Assembly: GCA_039026295.1 (NCBI GenBank)
Contig: JBCCMP010000138.1
Location: 1 to 11,339, forward strand
Source: Thermohalobaculum sp039026295
GTDB taxonomy: Bacteria; Pseudomonadota; Alphaproteobacteria; Rhodobacterales; Rhodobacteraceae
DNA length: 11,339 nucleotides
Reading direction: 5' to 3'
In this document: positions 1-7,457 of the stretch, one piece after another
Layout: each line of letters begins with the position of its first letter
Numbering within the stretch: position 1 is the stretch's first letter
Notes under the pieces: model-generated
What the model was told of the DNA's origin: nothing
Database searches by the model: none
The model's input: only the letters and a program-made list of their open reading frames with translations
Position numbers and translations under genes: made by a program

Positions 1-379
1 GAGCGTTGACCCGTTGAGCGACGATCCATCTATCGTCGCCCTGGAACCGTCGAGACGACTGTCCCAGGGCCATTTCCAAATCACCAGTTTCCACCGCAAA
101 GAACTGTCGCTGATCCTTGTTGTCTACGGCCGGATGCTTACGACCGGAATGGCTCGGGATTATGCTATAGACCATCTCAAGGATCGGGCGGTGTTCTCCA
201 TTTTTCGCCGCACGTCCGAGGTCCCGATCTACCGGGTTGAGAAACGGCCGAAGGACGCCAACAGGCAAGGCGCATGGTCTGTGATAAGTCCGGCAGGGGG
301 GACCCTGAAACGCGGAAGAGATCTCGCGCAGGTTCTGCGTGTATTTGATCGCAAGCTGATCCGTGCGGTAGATCAGTAG
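1..379 (+). CDS. DUF2794-type conserved protein, 5' end probably outside the window
   Basis: This is a small soluble protein with no signal peptide or membrane segment. I recognise the DUF2794 pattern common in alphaproteobacteria: a phenylalanine/histidine-rich lead, then VYGRML, a DYAIDHLKDRAVFSIFRR core, YRVEKRPK, and an ending with LKRGRDL, QVLRVFDRKLIRAV. No biochemical function is known to me for the family. The reading frame stays open to base 1. The only start-like codon near the left edge is TTG at 14, which would give 121 residues, close to what I remember for the family. There is no Shine-Dalgarno sequence visible before that TTG, so an upstream ATG or GTG outside the window is at least as likely. 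It is the only rightward gene and converges on the minus-strand cluster. Family assignment is from memory of its conserved motifs; function is unknown. Confidence 0.8.
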   Translation, partial: SVDPLSDDPSIVALEPSRRLSQGHFQITSFHRKELSLILVVYGRMLTTGMARDYAIDHLKDRAVFSIFRRTSEVPIYRVEKRPKDANRQGAWSVISPAGGTLKRGRDLAQVLRVFDRKLIRAVDQ

Positions 380-420
380 CACGACGTCCCTGCTCGCAGA
401 AAACGAGTTGGCGAAAAACT

Positions 421-470
421 CAATTTAAACTGCAACTTATGAATTATTCTAAAACTGAAATTAGCTTTTT
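421..470. other. AT-rich convergent intergenic stretch
   Basis: The 125 bases between the two converging stop codons (380-504) hold no gene. Within them 421-470 has 11 G/C in 50 bases (22 percent), far below the surrounding coding DNA. A weak CTAAAA / TTTTAG inverted repeat with an A/T stem is present, but no GC-rich hairpin followed by a T-run on either strand, so I do not call a terminator. No convincing -35/-10 pair was found either. Confidence 0.6.
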
Positions 471-504
471 AGGGTTCGCCGTGTCGCCGTCGATCGGGCA
501 AAAA

Positions 505-948
505 TTATTGCGCTGGGATCGGCGTCCAGACTTCTTGTGAAGCCTTCCCGTCGCCCTCGCGGGCAACATAGCCCTCGAAGGTATCGTTGCGCTGCAGAAA
601 CAGGGTTGCGTTGCCTATGCGGCCCTGATCTGAAAACCCTATCGAAAGCATGAGATCAGAGCTGTGTGCAGGTCCGACGGTAAGGCTGCCTTCTGAAAAG
701 GCCCCGCCTATCGCGATACCCTGGATTTCGCGGCCATTGCGCAGCCAGATGACGCGGTAAATCTCGTCAACCCGGGTGACAGAGACAGTGCCAGAGTATC
801 GCTGCCCATCGGCCGAAGTGCCTTGAACACTGTAGGCCCCTGACGGGTCAGCCGCTGCAGAAAACGGAATGCAAGCCATGCAGATCAGTGCGACGGCCGC
901 TGTCCGCCAGGCTTTCAGGATCGCTTTTGGGTGTCTCGTTTCTGACAT
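505..948 (-). CDS. Small exported protein of unknown function
   Basis: The 147-residue product begins with a classical signal peptide: a basic N-region (R5, K8, K12, R15), a hydrophobic core at about 17-29, and an SAAA-D junction giving a likely Sec cleavage after A33. The mature part, about 114 residues, has alternating beta-type segments with Y-S-V-x-G-T, DGxxYSGTVSV, YRVIWLRNG, GIAIGG and LTVG. This resembles small secreted beta-rich proteins of Rhodobacterales, but I cannot name a family. The frame stays open upstream to 1134, but that would overlap the 3' end of rnr and bury the signal peptide, so the ATG at 948 is preferred. That ATG has no clear Shine-Dalgarno sequence. It follows rnr by 76 bases and may be the last gene of the transcript. 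It is likely periplasmic; function is unknown. Confidence 0.75.
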   Translation of the reverse strand: MSETRHPKAILKAWRTAAVALICMACIPFSAAADPSGAYSVQGTSADGQRYSGTVSVTRVDEIYRVIWLRNGREIQGIAIGGAFSEGSLTVGPAHSSDLMLSIGFSDQGRIGNATLFLQRNDTFEGYVAREGDGKASQEVWTPIPAQ

Positions 949-1024
949 GATGTGGCAATAGTCGCGCAAAGTTCGGGCCGGGACAAGGCAGAAGCCAGGA
1001 TGTGCTCTGAAACAGGCGCTTTGC

Positions 1025-3268
1025 TCAGGCGCGTTTGCGTCGGCGCTTGGCCGCGTTGGCGCGGCGCTTGCCTGAGATTTTACCGCGCCTGGCACCGCCC
1101 GTCTTTCGAGTTCGCGGCGCAGAAATCCGGGCACCTTCGGCAGAAAGGATCTTGAGGATCAGCCCGCCGGTAACCGGTGACGCCTCGACCAGACGGGCTT
1201 CAACTGACATTCCGGCATGGAAGACCTTGCCCGACCTCTCTCCTACCAGAATTTTCCGTTCGCGGTCGTGCACGAAGTAGTCTGATCCCAGCGTGGAGAT
1301 AGGGACCAAACCATCTGCGCCTGTCTCCTCCAAGCGCACGAAGAGCCCGGCCCCGGAGACCCCCGAGATCCGTCCGGTAAAACGCCCGCCAACCCGGTCC
1401 GACAGGAACGCAGCGACATACCGGTCGATGGTGTCACGCTCCGCCTCCATCGAAACCCGCTCTGTCTTCGAGATGTGCTCTGCGATGTCCGGCAAAGCCG
1501 CAGCGGCAGTGGACGGCAATCCGCCCGGCCCAAGATCCAGCGCTGAAATCAGTGCTCTGTGCACCAAAAGATCAGCATAACGCCGGATCGGCGACGTAAA
1601 GTGCGCGTACCGCGGCAGGTGCAGACCAAAGTGCCCAAGATTTTGCGGTGCGTAGTACGCCTGCATCTGCGCGCGAAGCACTGACATCGCAACGACGTCC
1701 GCGTCATCGGTTCCATGGGCTGCCCGGAGCATCTTGTTAAGGTGCTTTGTCATCAGCACCTGACCTTTCGCTAGCTTGATGTCCATGTCCTCAAGCGATC
1801 TGCGCAGATTTTCAAGCCGCTCCTTCGAAGGCTCCTCATGCACGCGGTAGATGACCGGTGACTTTGCAGTCTCCAGCGTTTCTGCCGCGGCGACATTGGC
1901 CAGGATCATGAATTCCTCGACCAATCTGTGAGCGTCGAGACGATCCTTGAAGTAAATCCGGTCAACCGCGCCATCCTCTGATAGCTCTACCCTGCGTTCG
2001 GGCAGATCCAGATCAAGCGGCTGCCGACGATCGCGCGCTTTCGCCGCCGCTTTGTAAGATGCATAAAGCGGGCGCAGAATTTCCGCCGTCACTTGCAGCC
2101 CGATCGAACTCTCACCCCCATCGATCGCAGTCTGAACCTCTTCATAAGACAGCGAGGCCGCCGACCGCATCAGTCCCCGGACAAACTGATGGTTTCTCTT
2201 TTCTCCGTCTGCGGCCAACACCATTCGAACGGCCATGCAGGGACGATCGACCCCTTCGTGCAGCGAGCAAAGGTCCGCGCTGAGCGCATCCGGCAACATC
2301 GGCGCCACCCGGTCAGGGAAGTAGGTCGAGTTGCCCCGCGTCCGTGCAGCAGCATCAAGCGGGGTGCCGGGGCGGACGTAGTGCGCAACGTCTGCGATTG
2401 CGACCCAGACAACGTGACCACCCGGATTGGCCGGGTCGTCATCCGGCATCGCGCAGATTGCGTCGTCATGATCTCGCGCATCGGCTGGATCGATGGTGAT
2501 CAACGGCAAGCTCCGAAGATCCTGACGCCTTTTGCCTAGGCCGACGGGCCTGGCTGCTTCTGCGTCCTGCACTGCGTCCTCGGGGAAACCAAGCTCGATC
2601 CGATGACGAACCATTGCAATGAGCGATACCTGTTTTGGTGCCATCGGATCGCCATGGCGCTCGACAATCTGTGCCTTGGGCAAGCTGCGCTTGGTCGTCG
2701 GCAGGATTTCCGCTTCGACCAATTCTCCATCTTCGGCGCCGCGCGTCAGTTCTTGCGCAATGCTCCACTCTCGGCCCGACCTTTTGTCGACAGGGGTGAT
2801 CCTGCCGCCGCGACTTCCCTGATGGAAGATCCCAATAACTCGACTTGGCGTTTCGGCCACGCGCGCAATTAGCCTGGCCTGATAAGAGTGATCCTCGTCA
2901 AAAACAGGCTTTAGTTTGCACAACACCTTTGCTCCGCGCCCGATCGCCGGATCAGATTTGCGCAGGACGACCATGATGCGTGGCGCGGGTTCTTCTTCGT
3001 CCCACGTGGAAGGTTCTGCGAAAAGATCGCCGTCTGCGTCCGGGCCGATGATCCGCAGCATTGCCACTGCAGGCAGCTGGCCCGCTTGGCGGATTTTTCG
3101 GTTTCGGATCACGATTTCATCCTGATCCTGAAGGTCACGCAGCATTTCCTTCAGATCGACCCTCGCATTTCCTTTGATGCCAAAAGCCTTGGCAATCTCG
3201 CGCTTGCCCGTATCCGGGTTCGCGCGAATCCAGTCGATCAAATCAGTTTTGTTTGGCAGGTCTGTCAT
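1025..3268 (-). CDS. rnr: Ribonuclease R (RNB-family 3'-5' exoribonuclease)
   Basis: RNase R degrades structured RNA processively 3' to 5' in the cytoplasm and takes part in mRNA, rRNA and tmRNA-linked turnover. The 747-residue protein shows the expected order: an N-terminal winged-helix-like segment (about 1-60, with KREIAKAFGIKG), cold-shock/OB regions (about 60-210), the RNB catalytic domain (about 250-580) and an S1 domain (about 628-708). The metal-binding aspartates are D260, D266, D268 and D269 in ITIDPADARDHDDAI, with the same 6-2-1 spacing as E. coli D272, D278, D280 and D281. The YFPDRVAPMLP and HFTSPIRRYADLLVHR signatures are also intact. The last 30 residues form a Lys/Arg-rich tail, as in other RNase R proteins. 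The ATG at 3268 was chosen because MTDLPNK matches the family's N-terminus. A GTG at 3349 in the same frame would add 27 residues of unrelated composition just after the topA stop. The ribosome binding site is weak (GTGGA, 12 bases upstream). It lies 93 bases behind topA. Confidence 0.95.
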   Translation of the reverse strand: MTDLPNKTDLIDWIRANPDTGKREIAKAFGIKGNARVDLKEMLRDLQDQDEIVIRNRKIRQAGQLPAVAMLRIIGPDADGDLFAEPSTWDEEEPAPRIMVVLRKSDPAIGRGAKVLCKLKPVFDEDHSYQARLIARVAETPSRVIGIFHQGSRGGRITPVDKRSGREWSIAQELTRGAEDGELVEAEILPTTKRSLPKAQIVERHGDPMAPKQVSLIAMVRHRIELGFPEDAVQDAEAARPVGLGKRRQDLRSLPLITIDPADARDHDDAICAMPDDDPANPGGHVVWVAIADVAHYVRPGTPLDAAARTRGNSTYFPDRVAPMLPDALSADLCSLHEGVDRPCMAVRMVLAADGEKRNHQFVRGLMRSAASLSYEEVQTAIDGGESSIGLQVTAEILRPLYASYKAAAKARDRRQPLDLDLPERRVELSEDGAVDRIYFKDRLDAHRLVEEFMILANVAAAETLETAKSPVIYRVHEEPSKERLENLRRSLEDMDIKLAKGQVLMTKHLNKMLRAAHGTDDADVVAMSVLRAQMQAYYAPQNLGHFGLHLPRYAHFTSPIRRYADLLVHRALISALDLGPGGLPSTAAAALPDIAEHISKTERVSMEAERDTIDRYVAAFLSDRVGGRFTGRISGVSGAGLFVRLEETGADGLVPISTLGSDYFVHDRERKILVGERSGKVFHAGMSVEARLVEASPVTGGLILKILSAEGARISAPRTRKTGGARRGKISGKRRANAAKRRRKRA

Positions 3269-3361
3269 GGCGCGGCTGTTTCCACGCAAGCCTCTGCGGG
3301 TCAACCGATAATCTGGCACCGCGCGCTGCGACGTCCATTCGCGCAACACCGCGGCCAGGCG

Positions 3362-5926
3362 TTAGGCTTCCTTTTTGGCTTTTGATTTCTTCTTGGCAGT
3401 GGACTTCGCCTTGCCTTTGGTGCCCGCTTTCGATTTGCCCTTGGTTGCAGCCTTGGCCGCAACCAGTTCAAGCGCCTCCTCCAGTGTGATCGCCTCGGGA
3501 TCCTTTTCCTTCGGGAGGGTGGCGTTGATTTTCTCCCACTTCACATAAGGGCCGTATCGGCCGCTCATGACATTCACCGCACCGCCATCCGGATGCTCGC
3601 CGAGCTCTTTCAACGGTTTCGCTGCTGCCCCTCGGCCGCCACGGGCCGCCTTCCGGGCGATCAGATCCATCGCGCGGTTCATGCCGATCGTCAGGACATC
3701 GTCGCCGGCCTCAAGGCTGGCATAGGTCTTGCCGTGTTTGACAAAGGGCCCGTAGCGTCCGATCCCGGCTTCGATCAGCTCGCCGTCTTCCGGGTGTGGG
3801 CCGACCTCTCTGGGCAGTGCCAGCAACCCCAGTGCCAGCTCCAGGTCGATGTCGCTCGGATGCTTACCCTTTGGCAGCGACGATCGTTTCGGTTTTTCGC
3901 CCGATCCCTCCTGAACATCACCCAGTTGGACATAGGCGCCGAACCGGCCGGTTCTGACTGAAACCGCTACACCGTTTTTGTCGTGACCGAGGAGTTTGCC
4001 ATCACCGCTGAAATCGCCTTCTTCGCTGTCAGCATTGAGCGATCTTGTATACCGACATTCGGGATAGTTTGCGCAGCCGATGAAAGCACTGCCAGACCGG
4101 GCGGTCTTTAAGGAAAGCCGTCCATCGTTACACTTCGGACAGCCTCTGGGATCGGTTCCATCACCTTTGTCCGGGAAAATGTGGGGTGAGAGAACGTCAT
4201 TGATCTTGTCCAGCACCTCGGTGATGCGCAGCTCCGCCGTCTCTCCGATCGCCGCATGGAAATCTTTCCAGAAATTCGTCAGAACCTCTTGCCAGTCGAC
4301 GCGCCCTCCAGAGATATCGTCCAGTTCTTCTTCCAGGCCCGCCGTAAAATCGTAAGCGACATAGCGTGGAAAGTAGTTTTCCAGGAAAATCGTAACCAGT
4401 CGGCCCTTGTCCTCCGGAACCAATCGACCCTTTGCCTTGACGACATACTCGCGGTCCTGAACCGTCGAGATGATTGAGGCATAGGTTGACGGACGCCCGA
4501 TCCCCAATTCCTCCATCCGTTTGACCAGAGAAGCTTCCGAATATCGCGGCGGCGGCTGGGTAAAGTGTTGCTCCGGCAAAAGCTTTTGCTGGCTCAGTGA
4601 TGCCTTTTCCGGGATCTCCGGCAGGCGTCTGTCGTCATCATCGATCACGCCCGAGGTTTCGTCCCGGCTTTCCTCATAAACCTTCAGGAAGCCGTCAAAG
4701 GTAACGATTTGCCCAGTTGCGCGAAGACCAGTCTGGCCCGTTGGCTCGCCAATCTCTACCGTGGTTCGGCGAAATCGCGCTGCCTCCATCTGGCTGGCGA
4801 CGGCCCGCTTCCAGATAAGCTCGTAGAGCCGTTTCTTTTCAGGATCGAGCGAAAGGTCGTCCGGTGCCGCCGACATCCGCGTCGGCCTGATGCATTCATG
4901 CGCTTCCTGTGCGTTCTTGGCCTTGTTCTTGTAGATACGTGGGCTCGCGGGCAGGTAACTTTCACCATAACGCGACTCGATGGTGTTGCGGGCATCGGTG
5001 ACGGCCTCGGGCGCCATGTCAATACCGTCGGTGCGCATGTAGGTAATGTGACCGGCCTCATAGAGCCCCTGCGCGGCGCGCATCGTGTCACGCGGACCCA
5101 TAGACAGCTTCCGGCTTGCCTCTTGTTGCAAGGTCGAGGTCATGAAAGGCGGTGCAGGATTGCGGGATTGAGGCTTCGCCTCAACCGAAGAGACCGAGAG
5201 CTGCGAGCCCGCGATGGCATCGACGGCCGCTTTCGCAGCGGCCTCGTCTGACAGATCATATCGGTCCAGTTTCTTCCCGTTCAGGACAGTCAGCCGCGCC
5301 TCGAATGTGTCACCGGCCGGGGTCGTCAGCATGGCCTTTACGGACCAATACTCACGCGGCTTGAATGCCTCGATCTCCATTTCGCGCTCGACGATCAACC
5401 GAAGTGCGACGGACTGTACCCGCCCCGCAGACCGCGAACCGGGAAGCTTCCGCCAGAGGACCGGAGAAAGAGTGAAGCCGACAAGATAATCCAGCGCGCG
5501 GCGGGCCAGATAGGCCTCCACCAGCTCCATGTCGATGTCGCGCGGTTCCGCCATCGCCTTTGTGACCGCGGATTTCGTGATCGCATTAAAGACGACGCGC
5601 TTGACGCCGGTGTCCTTTTTGATCACGCGGCGGCCCTTTAGGGCTTCTAGGATGTGCCACGATATCGCCTCCCCCTCACGGTCGGGGTCGGTGGCCAGAA
5701 TCAAGTCGGGATCGTCTTTCAACGCGGTGGCAATCGCACGGATATGACCCTGCGATTTCGTATCCACCTCCCACTTCATGGCGAAACCGTCGTCAGGATC
5801 GACCGAGCCCTGTTTCGCGGGAAGATCGCGGATATGGCCGTAAGACGCGAGAACAGTAAAATCGCCCCCCAGATAGTTATTTATCGTCTTCGCCTTGGCT
5901 GGGGATTCGACGACAACAACTGCCAT
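3362..5926 (-). CDS. topA: DNA topoisomerase I (type IA)
   Basis: TopA relaxes negative supercoils by passing DNA through a transient single-strand break with a 5'-phosphotyrosine link. The 854-residue product starts with the Toprim domain: VVVVESPAKAKTI carries the catalytic glutamate E7, and DPDREGE carries the Mg2+-binding D80, D82 and E84. The active-site tyrosine is Y296 in ITYMRTDG, followed by R298. QEAHECIRPT and GIGRPSTYASIISTVQDR are standard type IA motifs. One four-cysteine zinc ribbon is visible (C596, C599, C618, C624), against three in E. coli. After it come three topoisomerase C-terminal repeats (about 642-704, 712-759 and 774-824) built around GRFGAYV, GRYGPFVKHG and GRYGPYVKW. 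The protein ends in a Lys/Ala-rich tail of about 30 residues. The start is fixed by the Shine-Dalgarno sequence GGAG six bases before ATG 5926; the frame continues upstream to an ATG at 5950 and beyond, without such a site. It has its own likely promoter in the 233-base gap after dprA. Confidence 0.97.
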   Translation of the reverse strand: MAVVVVESPAKAKTINNYLGGDFTVLASYGHIRDLPAKQGSVDPDDGFAMKWEVDTKSQGHIRAIATALKDDPDLILATDPDREGEAISWHILEALKGRRVIKKDTGVKRVVFNAITKSAVTKAMAEPRDIDMELVEAYLARRALDYLVGFTLSPVLWRKLPGSRSAGRVQSVALRLIVEREMEIEAFKPREYWSVKAMLTTPAGDTFEARLTVLNGKKLDRYDLSDEAAAKAAVDAIAGSQLSVSSVEAKPQSRNPAPPFMTSTLQQEASRKLSMGPRDTMRAAQGLYEAGHITYMRTDGIDMAPEAVTDARNTIESRYGESYLPASPRIYKNKAKNAQEAHECIRPTRMSAAPDDLSLDPEKKRLYELIWKRAVASQMEAARFRRTTVEIGEPTGQTGLRATGQIVTFDGFLKVYEESRDETSGVIDDDDRRLPEIPEKASLSQQKLLPEQHFTQPPPRYSEASLVKRMEELGIGRPSTYASIISTVQDREYVVKAKGRLVPEDKGRLVTIFLENYFPRYVAYDFTAGLEEELDDISGGRVDWQEVLTNFWKDFHAAIGETAELRITEVLDKINDVLSPHIFPDKGDGTDPRGCPKCNDGRLSLKTARSGSAFIGCANYPECRYTRSLNADSEEGDFSGDGKLLGHDKNGVAVSVRTGRFGAYVQLGDVQEGSGEKPKRSSLPKGKHPSDIDLELALGLLALPREVGPHPEDGELIEAGIGRYGPFVKHGKTYASLEAGDDVLTIGMNRAMDLIARKAARGGRGAAAKPLKELGEHPDGGAVNVMSGRYGPYVKWEKINATLPKEKDPEAITLEEALELVAAKAATKGKSKAGTKGKAKSTAKKKSKAKKEA

Positions 5927-5932
5927 GTGGTG

Positions 5933-5936
5933 CTCC
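5933..5936 (-). promoter_or_regulatory. Ribosome binding site of topA
   Basis: GGAG stands six bases upstream of ATG 5926 on the minus strand. It decides the topA start against upstream in-frame codons, including the ATG at 5950, which have no comparable site. Confidence 0.75.
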
Positions 5937-6044
5937 GGACTCAGCGCCATATCTGCCGCAGTTTTAGGCCTGTGCAGAGGCGCAGGATACAAGATCGGCG
6001 GCAATAGTGCAGAAGGTTCGGCTGCGCAACCCGCGTCGATCGGA

Positions 6045-6073
6045 AAAATGGGTCACGACCCCGACTGTGTCAA
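6045..6073 (-). promoter_or_regulatory. Putative sigma-70 type promoter of topA
   Basis: On the minus strand a perfect -35 hexamer TTGACA (6073-6068) is followed after 17 bases by CATTTT (6050-6045), a mediocre -10. Transcription would start near 6038, leaving a leader of about 110 bases before topA. The element sits in the 233-base gap between dprA and topA (5927-6159), which otherwise shows no gene. It suggests topA can be transcribed independently of the upstream genes. The call rests on sequence alone. Confidence 0.45.
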
Positions 6074-6159
6074 CGCCAGCAATATGTCACAGGAGCGCGA
6101 TCGATCAGAAACGCTCAAGTCGGTAGTTCGAGATTTGCTGGCAGAGGCGTGAAGCTTGA

Positions 6160-7392
6160 TCAGTCTTGCAGGCGGACGATCATTCCGCCCGGGCGCAACT
6201 CGATCTTGCCTGCAAGATCCAATTCCAGGATCGCGAGGGAAAGGTCCGATGGGGCGGTGCCGCATTGGCGTGCAATTTCGTCGACTTCCACCGGGTGCGG
6301 ACCGAGAAGCGACATGATCTGATCGGACAGGACCTCGTCCCCAATGCCTCCTTCCTCGTCAAAGTCTGATAGCGCCTCGTAGTCGTCGCGCATGACGTCG
6401 TCGCCGAACATGTCGGTATCGAAGTCAAACTCGCCGCCTTCTTCAGCCAGGGCCAAGGTACGCGGCGCCGCCAGCGCCTCTTCCACATCGCCGGCATGTC
6501 GTATAAGTGCCGCGCCTTCGCGTATCAGTGCATTGCATCCCGCGCAGCGTGCATCCTCGGGTGCACCCGGACAGGCCATCGCCTCTCGGCCTTGCTCCAA
6601 AGCAAAGCGGGCGGTGATCAGGCTGCCAGACCGTGCCGCGGCCTCGATCAGCACGACCCCGCGCGCGAGGCCCGAGATGATCCTGTTGCGTCGTGGGAAG
6701 TGCCGGGCAATTGGCGCAACACCAAACGGCACTTCAGAAACCAGAACGCCTTCCTCGGAAATCCGATGGGCCAGATCGATATTTTCTGGCGGATAGGGCT
6801 GGTCCAGCCCGCCCGCAAGCACGGCGATCGTACCGGCGCCAAGACTGGTTTCATGCGCCGCAGCATCGATGCCCCGTGCAAGCCCCGAGACGATGACGTA
6901 ACCGTTTGATCCCAGCTCGCGGGCGAGGCGTCGCGCAGTCCGCTGGCCAAGCGCCGAGGCGTTTCGTGCGCCTACGATTGCGACGGAAGGTCGGTCGAAC
7001 AGTGAAACGTCACCCTTCACCCACAGAGCAGGTGGTGACGGTTCAACATTCGCGAGCAACGCTGGATAGTCAGGGTCCCCATGCAAGAGGAGTTCTGCGC
7101 CCATTTTCTGCCCCGCCTCGATTTCCTGTTCGATGGCGGATGCATCGCACGCGACATAGTCGGACTTTCCGCCACGCGCGGCCAACGCCGGCAGCGCTTC
7201 GATCGCGGCGCGCGCTGTACCATAGCGGCGCAGCAACTGTGCGTAGCTGCGCGGGCCCACATTTTGACTGCGGGCAAGCTGAAGGCGTGCGAAGCGTTCC
7301 GCAGGCGCCAGCGGGCCGTTTCTGCCTGAACGTTCACTCGGCCGCCTGACCGAGCTTTGCAGTGGCTGAAGTATCTCTTGAGCAACGGACAT
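6160..7392 (-). CDS. dprA: DNA-processing protein A (DprA/Smf)
   Basis: DprA binds single-stranded DNA entering the cell, protects it and loads RecA, so it is needed for natural transformation and, in Rhodobacter capsulatus, for receiving gene-transfer-agent DNA. The 410-residue protein has an N-terminal helical region (about 30-65, FARLQLARSQNVGPRSYAQLL) and a Rossmann-like DprA core (about 135-300). Core motifs are SVAIVGARNAS, SGLARGID (169-176), GGLDQPYPPEN, FPRRNRIISGLA, EAAARSGSLITA and GCNALIREGA. A strongly acidic linker (317-349, 15 of 33 residues Asp or Glu) follows. The C-terminus is a winged-helix domain (about 352-408). The ATG at 7392 is preferred over the in-frame GTG at 7398 because AGGAG lies seven bases before the ATG and only one base before the GTG. 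It follows plsY by 65 bases, and that gap contains a CtrA-type site, so it may be regulated separately from the pyr-plsY genes. Confidence 0.95.
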   Translation of the reverse strand: MSVAQEILQPLQSSVRRPSERSGRNGPLAPAERFARLQLARSQNVGPRSYAQLLRRYGTARAAIEALPALAARGGKSDYVACDASAIEQEIEAGQKMGAELLLHGDPDYPALLANVEPSPPALWVKGDVSLFDRPSVAIVGARNASALGQRTARRLARELGSNGYVIVSGLARGIDAAAHETSLGAGTIAVLAGGLDQPYPPENIDLAHRISEEGVLVSEVPFGVAPIARHFPRRNRIISGLARGVVLIEAAARSGSLITARFALEQGREAMACPGAPEDARCAGCNALIREGAALIRHAGDVEEALAAPRTLALAEEGGEFDFDTDMFGDDVMRDDYEALSDFDEEGGIGDEVLSDQIMSLLGPHPVEVDEIARQCGTAPSDLSLAILELDLAGKIELRPGGMIVRLQD

Positions 7393-7399
7393 CGGCACA

Positions 7400-7404
7400 C
7401 TCCT
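7400..7404 (-). promoter_or_regulatory. Ribosome binding site of dprA
   Basis: AGGAG (within AAAGGAG) is seven bases upstream of ATG 7392 on the minus strand. It is the strongest Shine-Dalgarno sequence I found here and rules out the GTG at 7398 as the start. Confidence 0.8.
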
Positions 7405-7433
7405 TTGGTGCGGCGATGTAGAGGCGGTTTTGG

Positions 7434-7448
7434 TTAAACCCGGGTTAA
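7434..7448 (-). promoter_or_regulatory. Putative CtrA binding site upstream of dprA
   Basis: The minus strand reads TTAACCCGGGTTTAACC here, an exact match to TTAA-N7-TTAA, the alphaproteobacterial CtrA full-site consensus; the second half-site is followed by CC as in the common TTAACC half-site. It lies 42 to 56 bases upstream of the dprA ATG, inside the 65-base gap after plsY. CtrA and quorum sensing are reported to control dprA and recipient ability for gene transfer agents in Rhodobacter capsulatus, so position and target agree. That CtrA binds here is inference. Confidence 0.6.
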
Positions 7449-7457
7449 GTCAGTTCT

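Noticed and set aside
452..474. CTAAAA / TTTTAG inverted repeat as a transcription terminator
   Set aside because: The stem is only six A/T-rich pairs with a long loop and no following T-run, so it would be unstable.
949..1134. N-terminal extension of the small exported protein up to 1134
   Set aside because: It would overlap the rnr 3' end and place about 62 residues in front of a well-formed signal peptide.
1035..1580. Rightward frames opposite the rnr gene, and similar long frames opposite topA, dprA and pyrB
   Set aside because: They are shadows of GC-rich coding sequence; their products have arginine/serine/proline-rich composition with no recognisable motifs, and the opposite strand holds clear conserved genes.
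3269..3349. GTG at 3349 as the start of RNase R
   Set aside because: The extra 27 residues have no similarity to RNase R N-termini, and the ATG at 3268 matches the expected beginning.
5927..6004. Longer TopA starting upstream of 5926
   Set aside because: The family begins at the Toprim strand (MAVVVVESPAKAK), and GGAG is correctly spaced only for the ATG at 5926.
6084..6152. A 22-codon rightward reading frame starting MSQERDRSETLK in the dprA-topA gap
   Set aside because: It has no clear ribosome binding site, is very short, overlaps the putative topA promoter region on the other strand, and resembles nothing I recognise. Conservation would be needed to call it a gene.
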